This document shows positions 7,467 to 24,700 of a stretch of 64,000 nucleotides of DNA, one piece after another. The stretch covers positions 1,682,501-1,746,500 of the forward strand of contig JACVTC010000014.1 in assembly GCA_016946835.1 (NCBI GenBank), written 5' to 3'. How positions within the stretch are numbered: the stretch's first letter is position 1; every line of letters begins with the position of its first letter. The notes beneath the pieces were generated by a model. It ran no database searches. It was given only the letters and a program-made list of their open reading frames with translations, and was not told the origin of the DNA. A program made the position numbers and the translations under genes. The DNA comes from Neocallimastix lanati (nom. inval.) (lineage: Eukaryota; Neocallimastigomycota; Neocallimastigomycetes; Neocallimastigales; Neocallimastigaceae).

Positions 7467-10400
7467 CATATAAATTTTATGTATAAATATTATGAATTAT
7501 TAAGATATCATTTATTATATAAATTATGATAAGGGACATATATGACCTACATGAAACATTTATGTAATAACACAAAAAATAAAATCATGATATAATTAAA
7601 AACTAGGTAGTAAAAATATATATATATAAAAAAAGCAATTATAATAAAATATTAAAATAACAGTTTAACTTTAATATTAATAAAATAATACAAAATATTA
7701 ATATTAATAAATAAATAATAAATAAAATTTTTGAATTGCAAAATTTTAGTTTTTATTTTCATATTAATTTTAATATTTCTTGTGTAACATTTTTATTTTA
7801 AAATTTCCATGATTAAATGGAAAAAAAATAAATCTTAATTTATAAAATTTATTATATTAGATTTAACCTTATTTAGAGTTAATCATTAATTTTAAAACTT
7901 AAAAATTACTTAAATATGATATACTAGAACATCATTTCTTTTATTTTATATTTTTTAGTGATAATTGTTTTTATTATTTTAATATAGTATAAAAATTTTA
8001 TAATAAAATTTTATTTTAAATAATATATATATAATTTATTAATTCGTGATTATATTTTAATAATTTATTCTAAATATTTTATTAATGTATATAACCTAAA
8101 TAATTCATTAAATGAGAAGTTACATATTTATTAAAAAAAAAAAAAAAAAAAAAAATAAAGATAAAAAAGAAAAAAAAGAAGCTATTCGATTTATAAAAAT
8201 AATAAATTTAATAAAAAAAATAAATATATATAAATTATATGTAATTTTAAATACTTTAAATAATATATTTGATAACTTTATTATATTTAAAAAATCATTA
8301 ACTATATTTAATTAATAATAAAACTTTTTTTTTTATATGTTCGTTCGTTTATTTAAAATATTAGATATGAATTTTTAGCTTTTTAATCTATTATTAGGAA
8401 TTAAATTATATTAATAATTATATTTATCACATAAATTTAAAATTGTTAACAGCTTTTCTGTCTCATAAATCGAATAATACTTTTTTTTTTTATTATTATA
8501 TAAATAAAATAATAACCAAAAAATATTGATAGAGTGATATATTATTTAATAAGTAATTTTTATATAATCAATTATATATATATTTATATTTCATTTGATT
8601 AAAATTACAATTATTTAATGAAATTTAATTAATTATTTATTCTATTAAAAATAAAATAAAAGTTGTCACTCCTTATGCTTTTTTTATTTCTTTGAAATTC
8701 TATTTATAATAAAATTTTAATATATTCTAAAGTGAAAAATAAAATTTTAATTAATCATTATATATATACCAAAATCATTAATAAAGTATAAAAATCATCA
8801 GTCTAAAATTATATAAATTAAGATTTATTGTAATTTATTTTTATTTTTTATTATTATTATTATGCTTATTATTATGTTTATTATTACATTTATTATTCTT
8901 ATTTTAAAAATAATTGAAGTATATTACATTTATATTTTTTTTTTATAAAAAAATTCTCAATATTTTAAATTATAAATATAGGACATTATTGTTATAATTT
9001 ATCTATACGTACAACATATTAAAAAGTAAGTAGTAACTTATAATTTTAAAAAAAAAAAAATTATTATATTTATATAAATATATTTTTTAATTTATATGCA
9101 AGTGTTTAATTTACTAAATATTTCTTTAATACTTTTTTAAAAATGAATAGAAAATATTAATTAAAAAAAAAAATATAATTGTATATATGTATACATATTT
9201 ATATTGCCTATTGAAAGAAAAATTTTTATTGTCTCATTCCTAATAAATATGATAATTATGGAGATGAAAATATTAATGATAAAAATATTCAAATTATTAA
9301 ATTATGTGTAATACATATTTTATATGAGATATTTTTTAAAATATATATTTTATTTTAAAAATATAATTATTAAATAATTATAATAATAACTGTAATTATA
9401 AAATCAATTTTATAAAATTATAAATATGGTTTCTATTAATTATAAATATTTTTTATTCAATTATAAAAAATTAATTACTTAATTATATAATAATAAAATT
9501 AAATGCATTTAATAAATAGTATAGATTAAAAAAAATTTTTATTTATTTTAAAAATAATAATTATTTTTATCATACGTAATGATTTATTTTTGTAAATAGA
9601 ATTTTAAACTTTTTCATATAATGAAATTATATCCTATTTAAAAATATTTTTATAATATTTATATATAGAGATTATATAGATTATATATTTTTAAATTTTA
9701 ATTTTTAATTAACTATAAATGTGATATAAAATGGATAGAATATCATTAGTTAATTCTAATATATATTATTTTTAATTAGAATTTTTTTTTAAAGTTTTAA
9801 ATCTTATCTTTTTATTTTTAATTATAATATTAAAAAAAAAAAAAATAATAATAATAAATATTTAAAATAAAAATAAAAAAAAAATAAAAATAAAAAAAAT
9901 AAAAATAAGAATTAAAATAAAATAATAAAAAAAAATTATAATTATTATTAATATTATATAATTATACAATTATATAATGAAAAAAAAAAAAAAAAAAAAA
10001 AATGAAAATAAAAATATAAAACATAATAACAGTGATTTAAAGATTCGAGGAATATATATGAAATATTCATATTCACCATAGTTATATATTTATATATATT
10101 TATTTAAATATTATATAATTATTATATATATTGAATGAATTCAAAAGAAAGATTTTATTAATAAGATTAACTATTACTATCATATCAAAATATAATAATA
10201 TATAATTTCATTTAAAAATTTCTGTTGTTTATATCATATATAAATTTTTTCATATATATGTATAAAAGTTTAAAAAAAAAAAAAATCAAATTAATACAAT
10301 AAATGAAAAGATTGTATATAAAAAAATTTTTGAAGGAAAACTAAATTCTAGGAATTAAAACCAATAAATCTAATAACTTCATTTCAAAATATTACATAAA

Positions 10401-11300
10401 ATATTTATTTATATAATTACTAATTTAAATTATATTTAGATCATCATTCTTTCTATAAAACAAAACTATAGAAATAATTATAATAATTATGTATTAAATC
10501 TTTTATTATCAATAAAATATTTATTTTATAGTAATTATATATTCATAAATCAAAAAAATTGTTTTTTTTTTTTTTCTTTCTTTCTTTTTTTTCGTTGCAT
10601 ATTTTATTAATATTTTTTTTTTTTAAAAAAAAAAAAAAAAAGGAAAAAAAAAAAAGCATAAAACAAAAGAAAAAAACTACAGAATTATTTTTAAATTCAA
10701 TTATAATAATTATATTTAAATAATATAAAAAAAGTTATTATAATTATCATCACCATTATTATTATATTTTTTATTGTTCTCTTCCTTTCTTAACTTTTAT
10801 TCCTTATAGTGTATAAAATTTTTGTTCAGTAATATAAAAAATAAATAATACATTTAATATTAAATGTAATATTATTTTATTTTAAAATAATAATAATAAT
10901 AATAATAATAAGATTAATAATAAGATTAATAATAGTATTAATAATAATATCAATACTAATATTTAATAATAGTACTGATAATAAAAAATAATAATCAATA
11001 TAAATAGATAACCATTGAAATTAGAGGTAAATAATATTATTATAATTAAATATATTATTAATTTTAAAAAAAATATATATATATGACTATATCATAATTA
11101 ATTTAACTAATAAATATTCCAATAAATTGATAAAATTAATGTTATTATAAATTATTATAATTATTATTATAATAATTTTATTATTATTATTATTATCTAA
11201 ATATATATATTATTATATTTAAAGCTCAAATATTATATTGAGAAAAATTTTTAATTTCAACGAAATAACATTCAAAAGTAATTTTAATAATTGAATAATC

Positions 11301-14729
<3,429 letters not shown>

Positions 14730-15611
14730 TAAGATATTTATAAAATATATATATTATATATATATATAATAATTAAAAAAAAAAATAATAATTTTTAATT
14801 ATTTTTATAATTAATAATATTTTAAAAATAATTACTTTAAAATAAAAATAAATAAATAAAATATTAATAAAAAAATAAAAACAATGAGACTTCCCATTTT
14901 AAAATTTTAAAATTTTATTTTTTGAATTTTATAAACTTGGTTATTATTATTTTTTTTAAAATTTTATATTTTGAATTAATTAATATATATATATATATTT
15001 AATAATTATTTCTTATATAAAGTAAGTTTTATTTAATTTTAATCACACATATAATAATAATTTTTAATTATTTTAATAATTAATAATTCTTTAAAAATAA
15101 ATATATAAAAATAAAAATAAATAAATAAAATATTAATAAAAAATTAATTCATAATAATAGAAAAATTATAAATATAAAAATATAAAAACAAAATATAAAA
15201 TTATTATAAAGAAGTCAAAAAAAAAAATCAATTGATTATATCATATATTTTATATATTTTATTAAAAATATTTGCTTTATATTTCTTCTTTCCGACTTTC
15301 AAGTAATTAATAGTACAAATATAGTAAAAAGAAAAAACATACATATATATAAAATATGAATAATATTAGTATATTAAAAAACAATAAAAAAAATATATTG
15401 AATTGATATTATTAATAAAATTATTTAAATGAACAATTAAATTATACTTATTATTAAAAGAAATGAAAAATGAAAAAAAATTTTAAAATTAATTGTTGAT
15501 TATATATAAAAAATATGAAAGGAACAAATTAATTTTTATTTAATAACAAAAATTATAAAATGAAATTATATCTTCCATTTATATTAGAATTGAAATTTTA
15601 ATGATAATTTT
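14730..15611. other. Convergent 3' intergenic spacer
   Basis: AT-rich, no gene. A block of about 95 bp (14786-14881) recurs in diverged form at 15053-15145 (taattttta...aaataaataaaatattaataaaaaa). The spacer holds the 3' ends of the kinase gene and of the convergent coiled-coil gene. Confidence 0.6.
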
Positions 15612-18600
15612 TTATTTAGATTTAATTGCATTTAATTTTGAAGTAGTTAATGAAAGTTCCTCAGCTAGAGTATCTCTTTCCTGTTTTAAGAGTTTATATG
15701 AATTTATTAAATCATTTAATTGAGAATACACAAATTGTAATTCAGTATTTTTTTGTTCTTTTTCTTTTTCTCTTAAAGCAATATTTTTATTATACTTATC
15801 CATTTTTTCTTTTTGAGCATTAATTATTTTCTCTTTATTTTTTATTTCTAATTTTATTCGTCTTATTTTATTTAATAATACTTTAACATTCTCAGCTTCT
15901 TTCATTGTGATTGAATTACATAATTTTTGAAGCCGATCAATTTCTTCATCTTTTATTTTAATAACATTTTCATATTCATTTGAATTTTTTTTTTCTGAAT
16001 CATTCTTTATTTCAACATTACCATTTATATTTGAATTATTAGTATGTAAATTAATACTATTATTTTTTTTAAAATCTTTAAGGGTTGTTTTTAAATTATT
16101 TATTATATATTTTTGAGAAATATAACCTTTTTTTAATTTCTTTATTTCTTTTAATTGATTTTTAATTTTTAATTTTTTATCTTTTATATCATTATTCATC
16201 TTCGATTTATAATTTTCGTATTCATTCTTTAATATTTCATGTTCATTCTCAAGATTTTTTAACTGAATTGAAAAATCATTTGAATTATTACTTCTTATAT
16301 TGTTATTATTATTCATGCCATCAGAATTTCCGAACAGAATATATTCATCGCATAAATTAAATATTTCATGAAATACCTGTATAAATTCTTTAAATTTTTC
16401 ATATAATTTATTATAATCATTAAATATAATATTTGTAAATTTAAAGTTGCTATTATTTTTTTCTTTCAATGATTGAAAAACATTATCAAATTTTTTGTAT
16501 AAATTTGAAATCAATTCTTTTTTGTTTTTCTTATTAGAATTATAGTCTTTTTTAAATTGAGATAATATAGTTTCAATATAGTTAATTCTTAAGTTAATAG
16601 TCTCTGATTCAGCTGTTACACGTTTATGTTCCTTTTCATATTTATTAAAACTAAGGTTTTGCATTTCAACCCTTAAAAAGTTCTTAAAAAGAGCTTTTAA
16701 ACTTTTAATACTATTTACTAAATCTTGATTCGATTTGCCTTTGCAAATTGAATTCTCTGATGTATTAGTATATTTATTACTATATAAACAGCTATCTAAA
16801 GATTTTGAGCGACAATGACGTAAATTATTATTTATATAATTATCATTACTATTTACTTTTAAATCTATACTATTTAAATTTAATAATTTTCTTTTTAAAT
16901 CGTTATTTGAATGAGTTAATGATAGATTTGTTTTTTTTAGAGCATTATTTTTAGATTGAAGATTTTTTATTGTTTCCATATATTTAATATTAATATTATT
17001 ATTTTCTTCTTCTAAGTTTTCTATTTCATTTGAATTAATATTATAATGAATTTTTAAATACTTTATTTGTCTTTCAACTTCTTGTTTTTCAAGTTCAAGA
17101 CAATAATTAAAAGATTCTATATCTGATATTTTGAATTTTAAATCTCGATTTTCAGATTCAATTTCAGATATATTACCTTCCAACTTTACTATATTATTTT
17201 TTAATTTCTTATTATCTTTAACAAGTATATTTAATTCACCATCTAATTTTTTATTTTTTAATTCTAAATTGTAATTTAATTCTGCCAATTTTATTGATTT
17301 GTTATTTAATTCTTCTCCTTTAATATTTGAATTATCTAACTCTTTTTGTAATATTTTAATAGATTCTTCCAACTCATCTTTAGTTATTAATACATTACTA
17401 TAATTATTTTTTATTATTGTACAATCTTCCTTCAATTGATTATACTCTTCTGTTAATGCTTTTTTATCATTAGTTAAATCAGAAATAATTTTATTTAATG
17501 ATAATGATTCTTTTTCAATTTTATTTATCATATTTTTAAAGTTTTTAGCCTCTTTGTCATTTTGAACAATTTTTTCTTTTAAGTTGTTATTCTCATCAGT
17601 TATTATATTAAAAGAATTTTTAATATTAGATATTTCCTTTTGAAGAGAATCATTATTTGTTGTAAGGAACTCATTTTCTTCAATTAATTTCTTCATGTGA
17701 TTCTTTATTTTATCATTATTAATATTTATAGAATTAATATTAATTTCTGCATTTTCCAAGCTATCTTGTAGTTGCTTATTTTTTTCTTTAGTTGACTGTA
17801 ATATATTTTCATAATTTTCAATTTGGTTTTCCATTACTGAAATATTTTTATTTAATTCGATTTCTTTACATTTAAACTCTTTAATTTTATTTGTATATTT
17901 TGATATTTTATTATTTAAATCTTTTATCAATAAAGTATTTTTATTATTAGTTTCAATAAAATTTTGTTCGTTTTTTTGAAAGCTTTCATTTTTCAAAAGT
18001 AATAACTCGATTTTTTTTGAATTTTCATCATTCTTCTTTTTACTTTGTTCTAAATTCTCTTCTAAATTTTTGTTCTTTTCTTTTAATGATAAAAATCTTG
18101 TTTTAATATAATTATTCTTTTTCTTGTATTCTTTATTGTTTAATTCCAACTCTTTAATAATAGATTCTAGTTTTTTCAATTTATTAATATATATAACTAA
18201 TTGATCTGCCTTTCTTTCCTTATTTTCATCAATGGTATTAGTTTTCATTACTACACTATCATTCGTTAATGAATTCAATGAATTACTTGTATTAAATGTT
18301 TTTAATTTATTTAAATCAAAAATATTTTGTTGAATATTATGGCTATATATATTTTTTAATTTATTTGAAATATTATTTTTATTTTGATTACTATTTATAC
18401 TATCCTTATTTTGGTTATCTTTAGATAAATGTATATTATAATGATTTTTAGTGTCAATTTTATTAACTATAACATTATTTTGATCATTATTTGAATTATT
18501 TGAATTACTTATTAACTCACTATTTATATTACTATATGAAAAGTCTGAAATTTCTTCATTAATATCATCGATGATTGAGCTTTGTATTGATATACTATTT

Positions 18601-19276
18601 TTAACCAAATTAGTATTACTATTATTACATCCAATAAGACTATTATTTAGATCAACAGAAATTACTGGTTTATCATTATTTAATTCAAGTTGATCTTTGT
18701 CATTATCATTATCCTTTTTTTTATTTAGTATATTATATATTTTATTAATGAAAATATTATCTCTATTAGTATCTTGAAATTTATTATTTATATCATTTTT
18801 TATTTTATCAATATTATATGATGATGAAATACTACTATCGAATGTTGATGGAAAATTATCTATAATATATTTAAATATTTTATATAGTATAATAATAAAT
18901 CAATCAATATAAAATATCATTTCTTTTATTTAAATATTCAATCATTTATATTAAAATTATACCAGGAAATGATATAGATTCACATAATTCCATATTTATG
19001 TTATCTTATGAAGATAAAAAATATTACATAAAATATTTATATATATATATATAAATTTAAGTACATGTAATAAATCGTTAATGGCATAGAAGTTTTTATT
19101 AATTTTTTCATAATTATTAGTTATTCAAAATAATAATATTAATAAATATTGTTAACTATTTTATTCTTTTTTTATTTATATAATATTATTTTTTAATATT
19201 TACCAATATCTGATAAAATTTCATCCATATTATCTTTAGGTAATGATTCGATAGATAAGTTTTGATTTTTATTCAT
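15612..19276 (-). CDS. Long coiled-coil protein, function unknown
   Basis: Proposed exons on the minus strand: 19276-19204 (ATG at 19276, 'MNKNQNLSIESLPKDNMDEI'), a 42-nt exon 19004-18963, and 18859-15612. All joins are phase 1. The total is 1120 residues, or 1106 if the 42-nt exon is skipped. The frame is open well above 18608, where no ATG is available, so the upstream exons are needed. The N-terminal ~220 residues are Asn/Ser-rich. About 230-700 and 900-1120 are Leu/Lys/Glu heptad-like coiled coil of myosin-tail or SMC-hinge-free type, with no ATPase motif, no zinc finger and no transmembrane segment. It is likely a cytoskeletal, centrosomal or tethering protein, but that is a guess from the coiled coil alone. 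It converges with the kinase gene. Confidence 0.8.
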
Positions 19277-21317
19277 TTTAATGATTATTTGATTATTTTT
19301 TAAAAATTATAATTTACAAATTTTCATATTTTTTCTAAATCTATAATAATATTTAGTGAAATCTGAATAAATTTTAATACATCTTATTTATTGTTTTAAA
19401 AGTATAATCAATAAAAATTTTCCCGTAATTATAAGTGAATCTTAATTATTCAAATTAATATATTTTTATAATAAATAAAGTTATAAGAAAATTTCCTAAA
19501 TAATTTAATATTATTACTTTAATTTTTTTTTTTTAATATAGTTCAAATTACTTTAAAATACCAAAATTAAAATATTTCATCTTTAAGAATATGAATATAT
19601 TTCTAATTTTTTTTATATTAAATGTGATATTAATTAAAATATATTTAATGAAAGAATATATAAATTTTTAATCTACCTGTTATTGTGCAACGTTTTTGTT
19701 TTAAATAATAATGTATTAAAGAATTATTTTCTATAAATTATCAATTAAAAAAAAATCACTTATTTCTAAGTCATTGGATTCTCAATATATTAATAATATA
19801 TAATTATAATAATTTATATATAAATATAAATAATAATAAAATTATACAATTTTATTCTTTTATTAATAGTTCTACATGTTATTTGTTTATTTAAGCATTA
19901 TTATGTATTAAAATTATTATTTAACTATAAATATTCATTATATATTATAAAAAAAATAAGAAATAAAAATTATATTCATATAATTAATTTAAATGTTAAA
20001 TATATATATTATAATAATCAAATAGTAAATAACTATTTTTATTATTATTTATTATTTTAAATATAAACAATAATAGCAAGCATTAATTATGTATATTTAA
20101 CCAAAATTTTTAAAATATCTAAAACTTTTTAATTAAATTTATATTTAATAATCATACTTTGATTTTAAAATATTCTATACTAATATTTATTTATAATAAA
20201 TATTAATATATTTTTACAACTTTTTCTATTAAGAGATTACCAATTCCATATTTATATTATATATTTATTATATTAAATATCATATAGTAAAAAAAATTCA
20301 TAGTATTAGATTTAATTAATAAATTTTATTGTTTTATTTTAAAATAACTATTGTGTATTTCTTTTAAAAAAAATAATATAAAAAATAAATTGATAATTAA
20401 TAAAGAATTTAATATTATATATAAAATTAATAAAACTTTACCTATATTGTTATAGATTAAAAAAGTGTTATAATTTTATAGAAATTTGACATGAATTTGG
20501 AATTTATTGAATTAATCTTATGAAAGAATGTATATACAAAAATATATATGTATACATATATATTTATAATTAATTCTTCATTCATATACTTAATTAAATA
20601 TTTATTTATTTATTTAAAAATAATTTAATAAATCATTTATTAATGAATTATTTAGTAATAAAAATATATGCAATATTATATAAAACCAAATCTTTTTTGT
20701 ATATAATAATATTATTATTAGTAAGACATTTTTTAATCCATTAATAATTATTTTAATCATAATTTAATCAAAATTTCATTACTTTTTCTTACAATGATAT
20801 TTTTTATTTTAAATGAAAAAAAATTTTTTTTTGTAATTTTTTACTTTTGAAAATAATTTAATAAAATGTTTCTATTTATACAAATATTTTTTTAAATTTT
20901 AATTTTTAATAAATTGCTTAAACCATAAAAAAGCATGATTATCTATTATAGTAATTTTCATATCTAAAAAGTTTTAAATATTATTAGAATAAAGATTATA
21001 TAATAGCTTAAAATAATATTTTTTTTTAAAAAAAAATAATTTAAATCTTATAAACTATATTATTAGTTTAAATAAATGATAAAAACAGTTTAATAATTTT
21101 AAATTATAAATTTTTATGTTACAATTTTCATATTTCTTCTCACACTCTCTATAAAAATAATAGATGTTATTTATATTACTAATTAAGAATTTATATAATA
21201 ATTACTATTATTATTATTTAAATAATAGTTAATAGTTTAATATATAAATTTTTTTATAATATTTTCTTAATTAAAGACAATATCTATATTTATTTCGTTT
21301 TTTAATATCTCATTTTT

Positions 21318-21358
<41 letters not shown>

Positions 21359-21377
21359 AATCTATATAATTTATTTT

Positions 21378-21425
<48 letters not shown>

Positions 21426-21762
21426 TTTACATCTTTATTTTTCCTCTTTTGATTAAAAAATATAAATTATAATTTGTGAAAAAAAACATGTAAGTAAATA
21501 TATTAAATCGTTTCCATTTATATATATGGAATATATATTTAGAAATACCTCATAATATTACTTAAAAATTAATAAATATTTTAATATTCAAATCATTATA
21601 AAGACAAATAAAAAGAAAAAAATATTAAAAATAAAAAAAATAAATAAATACATATATAATCATTATAAAATATTAACTTTAATTTTTGTATAATATATTT
21701 ATTTTTTTATTTTCAAAAATTATATTAGTTTGAATTATTATTATTATATATAATAAAAGTAC
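19277..21762. other. 2.5-kb divergent intergenic region with two poly-T tracts
   Basis: No gene was found. It separates two divergently transcribed coiled-coil genes. Poly-T tracts of about 35 nt (21320-21354) and 44 nt (21380-21423) lie roughly 340-440 bp upstream of the plus-strand gene. Long poly(dA:dT) is known to disfavour nucleosomes, so these are candidate promoter elements; that role is inferred. Confidence 0.5.
21320..21423. promoter_or_regulatory. Paired poly-T tracts, candidate nucleosome-poor promoter element
   Basis: Two T runs (35 and 44 nt) are separated by 25 bp. Poly(dA:dT) stiffness is a known promoter feature in fungi. The same kind of tract also appears in relics and introns in this window, so function is uncertain. 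Confidence 0.3.
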
Positions 21763-24700
21763 ATGTCTTCACAAGATAATTTATCAGTAGATCTTGTAAA
21801 TAAAAGATCTATAAATTCGAAAAAAGTTGTTAAAAAAATTAATGAAAAAAATGGACCATCAAATGATGATATAGAAACAACTGCTTCCCAAGTATTAGGA
21901 AGCAAAACTGGAAGTATAAATAATTTACAAGGAAGTAAATTAGGAAGCATAAATAATTTACAAGGAAGTAAATTAGGAAGTATAAATAATTTACAAGGAA
22001 GTAAATTAGGAAGTATAAATAATTTACAAGGAAGTAAATTAGGAAGTATAAATAATTTACAAGGAAGTAAATTAGGAAGTAAAAATAATCTTCAAGGAAG
22101 AAAATTTGGAAATAGAAATAATATAATTGGTAGTAATAATAATATAGATCATAATGATGAAAATTCAGTAAGAGATTCAAATATTATTAACTATAAAGTT
22201 GGTCAGGTTAGTACAATGACATCAGATGATATTGAAAAAATATTAGGTGATAAAGAAAGATTATTAGGTGAGCTGTACACATCCGAATTAGAAAATGATC
22301 GATTAATAGAAGAAAATCAAATTTTAAAAGAAAAAATTGATGAACAGAAGCAAACTATATCTAAACTTTTGATTTCTAATAATGAAAATGGTATTACCAT
22401 TCCATCAACATCACAAAATAATGATTCAGTAAATAATTATGAAAACAATGAAGAAAAGTTATATAAAAAAATAGAATCCTTAGAAGATGCTAACGAACAA
22501 TTAAAAGGACAAAATGAAGAATTATTAAATGTCATTCAAAATTCAGAAGAAGAAATTGAAAGATTAGGAACGGAACTTAGAAGTGTAAAGAGTTCTAGTA
22601 AGGTTGAACTCTCTAAAACAAAGATTGAAAACAATAAATTGAAATCATCAATTGAAGAGTTAGAAAATAAAATTGAATCAATGGTTTCTCTAGAAAAAGA
22701 AAATGAGATACTAAAAAGTTCATTGGAAACTCTTGAACGAAAAAATGATTCATTAGTCAAAATTGAGCGAGAAAATAGTAAAATTCGAAGTTCACTAGGA
22801 AGTATTGATGATAAGGATAGAATAATTGACACTCTACAGAATGATAATCAAGAACTTAAATTATCTCTTGAAAGTGTAAAGGATGAAATAATTAAAATTA
22901 ATCAAAAGGATAAAGAGATTGAACTCCTTCAAAGAGAAAATGATATTTTAAGACATGAAAATGAAGAACTTATTCTTACTAATAATAAGTTGCAAACAAC
23001 AGTAAACGAATTAACAGTTAATATGAAACAGGCTGAAGAATTAACCCAAGATGATATTAAGGTAATTTCAACTGATCAAAGTAATACTAATATAAAAATA
23101 AATAGTCATTCTTCCATATCAAGCCCAAATGGAACAATAAAAGAAGAAGTCAATCCATCTACCAAAGAAGAAATTGCTGATAATATTAGTAACATTAGTG
23201 GTAGTAAAAACTTTTCAGTTTGTTCATCATCAATTTCTTTACTTAAATGTAGTGTTCCTGAATTAATAAAGGAAATTAAAGATTTAAAAAAATGTGTCTA
23301 CTATATTAATAAACAAAAGAAAGATCTAGAAAAAAAATTGCAAGAAGCATTAAGTAATAATAATAACAAAGAACAAAAATCTGATGATAATTGTCCACCA
23401 ATAAATAATAATCCAAATGAAAACTCCATAAATGAAAATATTAATCCTTCTTTATCAGAAGAACAAAATACTAACAACGGACAAAATAGTATTAACGAAG
23501 ATGTTAATAATAATAATAAAGCATACACATTACAAGAGTTACAAGGTATTATTGAAGGAATAGATAAAGAAATTATAAATACTCGAAAAATAAAAGAACA
23601 ATTTAATGAACAAGAGAATTCAATTATTGATTTGAAACGAGAATTATTGAAATATGGTAAAAATAAAGAAGAAAGAGTTCGTAACATAGGTAGAGTATTA
23701 AATAATAATTTTACCAATAATATGGAAAGTATGAACAATATGGATAGTAATATTAATATAAATGAAAGTAATAGTGAAAGAAATGAAAGTAATAATAAAT
23801 TAAACACTTTAAATGAAGAAAGTGACTCAATTGATAATATTTACTTTAAAGTAAAATTACATGATGATAAATTAAAACTTCATAGTCAACTAAGTAATGC
23901 AAAGAAAACAATACATCAATTAAAAAAGTTGTGTGATGGATTATCAACTGAATTAGAAAACTATCGCAACAATAATGAAAGTGAATATTCAACATCATTT
24001 TCTATTGATGTTCAAAATAATCACCCATCTCGTACTAGTAAAAGACATCACAGTCACAGTCGTAATCGCACCTATGATAAACGTAGTTTATCATTGGGAA
24101 GAAATTTTGGAAAAACTAATACAATTAGCTCAACAAATAGTAATAGCAACAGCACTTCTAAAAATAATAGTAATTACAATATATATATAAATGATAATAC
24201 GTCATCAACAACTTCAAATACTAATGGAAATATCAGTATTAGTGGAAGTGGAACTAGTTCATCAAATAAAAATAGCAATAGTATATATGATTCAATGAGC
24301 TATTATAGTGGTAGTCATGGATATACAGAAAACACTAGTTTAATTAGTGGAACATCTCTTACTCCATCATCCATTTCTAAAGAAAAAAGTAATTATGGTC
24401 GTAGTGATAGAAGTAAAAGTTGTACAAATAAATATTATGATAACAAAACATCTGATTATATGATGTTAGTTAATGATCGTGATAAAGAAAAGAAGAATCG
24501 CTTAAACCGAGATTTGAATTCACTTCATAAGAAATTTCAAGATCTTTTGAAATCCTATCAAAATATAAAAAGTGAACAAGATGCAATTTCTAATGAATTA
24601 ATAAATACAAGTAATTATTCAACAAATGACATACCTTTAAATAAGAAAGAGCATCATCATAGTCATAGTTGTAGTCGTCATCGTAAACCATATGAAAAAT

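Larger units (their letters stand above)
6808..11300. other. 4.5-kb gene-poor AT-rich spacer
   Basis: Almost pure A/T with no credible gene. It includes a 46-nt poly-A tract (7091-7136), a hairpin at 7385-7466 and A-run clusters near 9831-9950 and 9980-10001. The small frame at 8112-8315 is poly-Lys and low complexity and was not accepted. The last few hundred bases are the promoter region of the kinase gene; no TATA-type element can be picked out in this composition. Confidence 0.6.

Noticed and set aside
8112-8315. 67-codon open frame in the spacer
   Set aside because: Poly-Lys and Ile/Asn-rich from A-runs; isolated, no splice partners.
18606-18608. Start of the coiled-coil gene at a TTG here
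   Set aside because: The frame is open upstream to an acceptor at 18860, and phase-matched exons lead to a proper ATG at 19276.
21839-22180. Minus-strand open frame with YFLIYFLVNYL repeats, membrane-like
   Set aside because: Antisense reading of the 33-bp repeat in the coiled-coil gene; the periodicity is inherited from the sense repeat.
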